Shown piece after piece: positions 62,728 to 64,000 of a stretch of 64,000 nucleotides of DNA. The stretch lies in NCBI RefSeq assembly GCF_900187295.1, contig NZ_LT906473.1, forward strand, positions 2,852,001 through 2,916,000, in the 5' to 3' direction. The stretch is from Corynebacterium cystitidis. GTDB taxonomy: Bacteria > Actinomycetota > Actinomycetes > Mycobacteriales > Mycobacteriaceae. Made by a program: the position numbers and the translations under genes. The notes beneath the pieces are model-generated. The model saw nothing but the letters and a program-made list of their open reading frames with translations, ran no database searches and was not told the origin of the DNA. Positions within the stretch are counted from its first letter, which is position 1. Each line of letters opens with the position of its first letter.

Positions 62728-62739
62728 AGGATGGCCTTC

Positions 62740-64000
62740 ATGAAGTATCTTCCACGGCTAGCAGATGACGATCTCGCTTTCCGTCTCAAGGCAAAAGGCG
62801 CGGTGTTGATTGAGGGCCCAAAGTGGTGTGGCAAAACGACGACAGCCCGCGCCGCAGCAACTAGTGTCTTGTCAATGGATCAGCCTGAAATGGCGGCTCA
62901 ATACAGACAAATGGCAGAGACTGCTCCAACGCTTCTACTCGAAGGTGAGACTCCAAGGCTCATCGACGAATGGCAGGTGGCGCCGACGTTGTGGAATACG
63001 GTTCGCTACGAAGTGGATCGAAGAGGAGAGCCTGGACAGTTCATTCTGACCGGGTCTGCGATGCCCGTAGAACTCGATAGCGCTACACACACGGGTACAG
63101 GACGCATCACGAGAATGCGAATGCGTCCGATGAGTCTCTTTGAATCAGGCGACTCTACTGGCCATGTGTCTTTGCGGAAACTTTTCGATGGGGACTCTCC
63201 CGCAGCAACCGCTCAGGCCGATCTTGAGGAGATCGCCTACCTGCTCGCTCGTGGTGGATGGCCACAGGCGGTAACAACGAAGGATCGCAAAGCTGCGCTT
63301 TTTCATGCTCGGGATTACGTGGATGCTGTCGTCTCAAACGATATTCGCCGGGTTGATTCTGTAAAGAGGGATGCTGATAAGGCAGAACGTTTACTCCGTT
63401 CTTACGGCCGACATTGCGCTACGTCCGCCTCACTGGAGACCATACGATTGGATGTCTTAGGGGATAAAGACGACACTTTTGATGCGAAAACGCTCTACAA
63501 CTACATTGACGCTTTGAAGAAGATATTCGTCATTGAAGACGTACCGGCGTGGAACCCCAATGTCAGGTCTAAGACTGCAATACGAACAGCTGATACACGA
63601 TTCTTTGTTGATCCTTCCATTGCTGTCGCAGCACTACGCCTCGGTCCACGCGATTTGATCTTCGATCTCAACACGATGGGTTTAATATTTGAGAATCTTG
63701 TCGTTCGTGATCTTCGGGTTTACGCGGAACTTTTAGATGGCGCTGTCTACCATTATCGGGACAAGTCTGGGTTGGAATGTGATGCCGTCGTTCACCTGCG
63801 TGATGGATCTTACGGCTTGATTGAAGTAAAAATCGGTGGCGACACAGCTATCGAGCAGGGCGCAGAAAGCTTGAAAACACTCGCCGCCCATATCGATACA
63901 GCACGTATGCGACCACCCGCTTTTCTCGCAGTCGTCACCGCCGTCGGCCCTTACGCCTATCCCCGTCCAGACGGAGTCAAGGTCATACCCATTACAACCT
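62740..64000 (+). CDS. AAA/DUF4143 ATPase 3 (runs off the window)
   Basis: At least 420 codons, open to the window end; ATG 62740 with ggtagg upstream (ATG 62731 in frame too). The AAA domain begins YLPRLADDDLAFRLKAKGAV with Walker A GPKWCGKTTTARA, Walker B RLIDEWQVAPTLW and sensor QFILTGSAMP. The DUF4143 part includes FFVDPSIAVAALRLGPRDLI and FENLVVRDLRVYA. The C-terminal nuclease-like signature is GLECDAVVHLRDGSYGLIEV followed by K. It is a different subgroup from gene 2 but has the same domain order. Its tail YPRPDGVKVIPIT parallels YRRPDGVAVIPLS in gene 2. Confidence 0.9.
   Translation, partial: MKYLPRLADDDLAFRLKAKGAVLIEGPKWCGKTTTARAAATSVLSMDQPEMAAQYRQMAETAPTLLLEGETPRLIDEWQVAPTLWNTVRYEVDRRGEPGQFILTGSAMPVELDSATHTGTGRITRMRMRPMSLFESGDSTGHVSLRKLFDGDSPAATAQADLEEIAYLLARGGWPQAVTTKDRKAALFHARDYVDAVVSNDIRRVDSVKRDADKAERLLRSYGRHCATSASLETIRLDVLGDKDDTFDAKTLYNYIDALKKIFVIEDVPAWNPNVRSKTAIRTADTRFFVDPSIAVAALRLGPRDLIFDLNTMGLIFENLVVRDLRVYAELLDGAVYHYRDKSGLECDAVVHLRDGSYGLIEVKIGGDTAIEQGAESLKTLAAHIDTARMRPPAFLAVVTAVGPYAYPRPDGVKVIPITT

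Overview
The window is about 64 kb of a Corynebacterium chromosome. The evidence is coryneform gene content (an mcbR-type TetR regulator, an hrrSA-like heme two-component pair, a ldh-pyk2-glpQ run, lcpB, a farR-serS divergence), a DtxR-type iron box, many leaderless-looking starts, and a cell-surface protein with a C-terminal hydrophobic anchor in place of LPXTG. The species cannot be decided from the sequence alone.

Layout. 1-3.8 kb: the end of an rRNA operon (spacer, 23S, 5S, terminator). 3.8-9.6 kb: an IS graveyard. IS3-type fragments flank an IS21-type istAB element, which is itself split by an intact IS256-family element with a perfect 8-bp target duplication. 10-14.4 kb: a 1481-aa secreted repeat protein. 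14.7-26.4 kb: chromosomal backbone (pseudouridine synthase, universal stress protein, GlsB-type protein, mcbR, yidC-like insertase, class E sortase, DUF2020 lipoprotein, hrrSA, DUF6474, RecB-like nuclease, MFS). 26.4-28.2 kb: a small accessory patch with an AbiEi/DUF559-like gene bracketed by two inverted repeats, a MerR relic, and a DtxR-box promoter that appears to drive a roughly 135-nt terminator-ended RNA. 28.2-48 kb: backbone again (sodA, divergent msrA, an alpha/beta hydrolase, ldh, pyk2, glpQ, DUF5926, an MFS-CBS fusion, lcpB, a CPBP protease, pheA, a phosphatase, a metallopeptidase, a septum-formation protein, farR, serS, plsC, a HAD phosphatase).

48-64 kb is an accessory island. It holds two Schlafen/AlbA_2 regulators (one intact, one decayed), three AAA/DUF4143 ATPase genes (one decayed, one intact, one running off the window), a higBA and a yefM-yoeB toxin-antitoxin pair, a lantibiotic-immunity-type ABC transporter with its own two-component system, a trypsin-like protease and several unknown genes.

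The most unusual signal is in this island. Each of the three DUF4143 ATPase genes is preceded by its own direct-repeat array with an exact 23-bp period (2, 4 and 4 units). The arrays differ from each other but share a CAAA core, and each lies on or next to the predicted promoter. The AlbA_2 genes likewise carry gene-specific repeat clusters over their promoters, and the first has an 88-bp near-identical second copy of its promoter region just after its stop codon. This looks like a set of autoregulated ATPase and AlbA_2 modules, each with private operator iterons. The DtxR-controlled candidate small RNA beside sodA is the second main lead.
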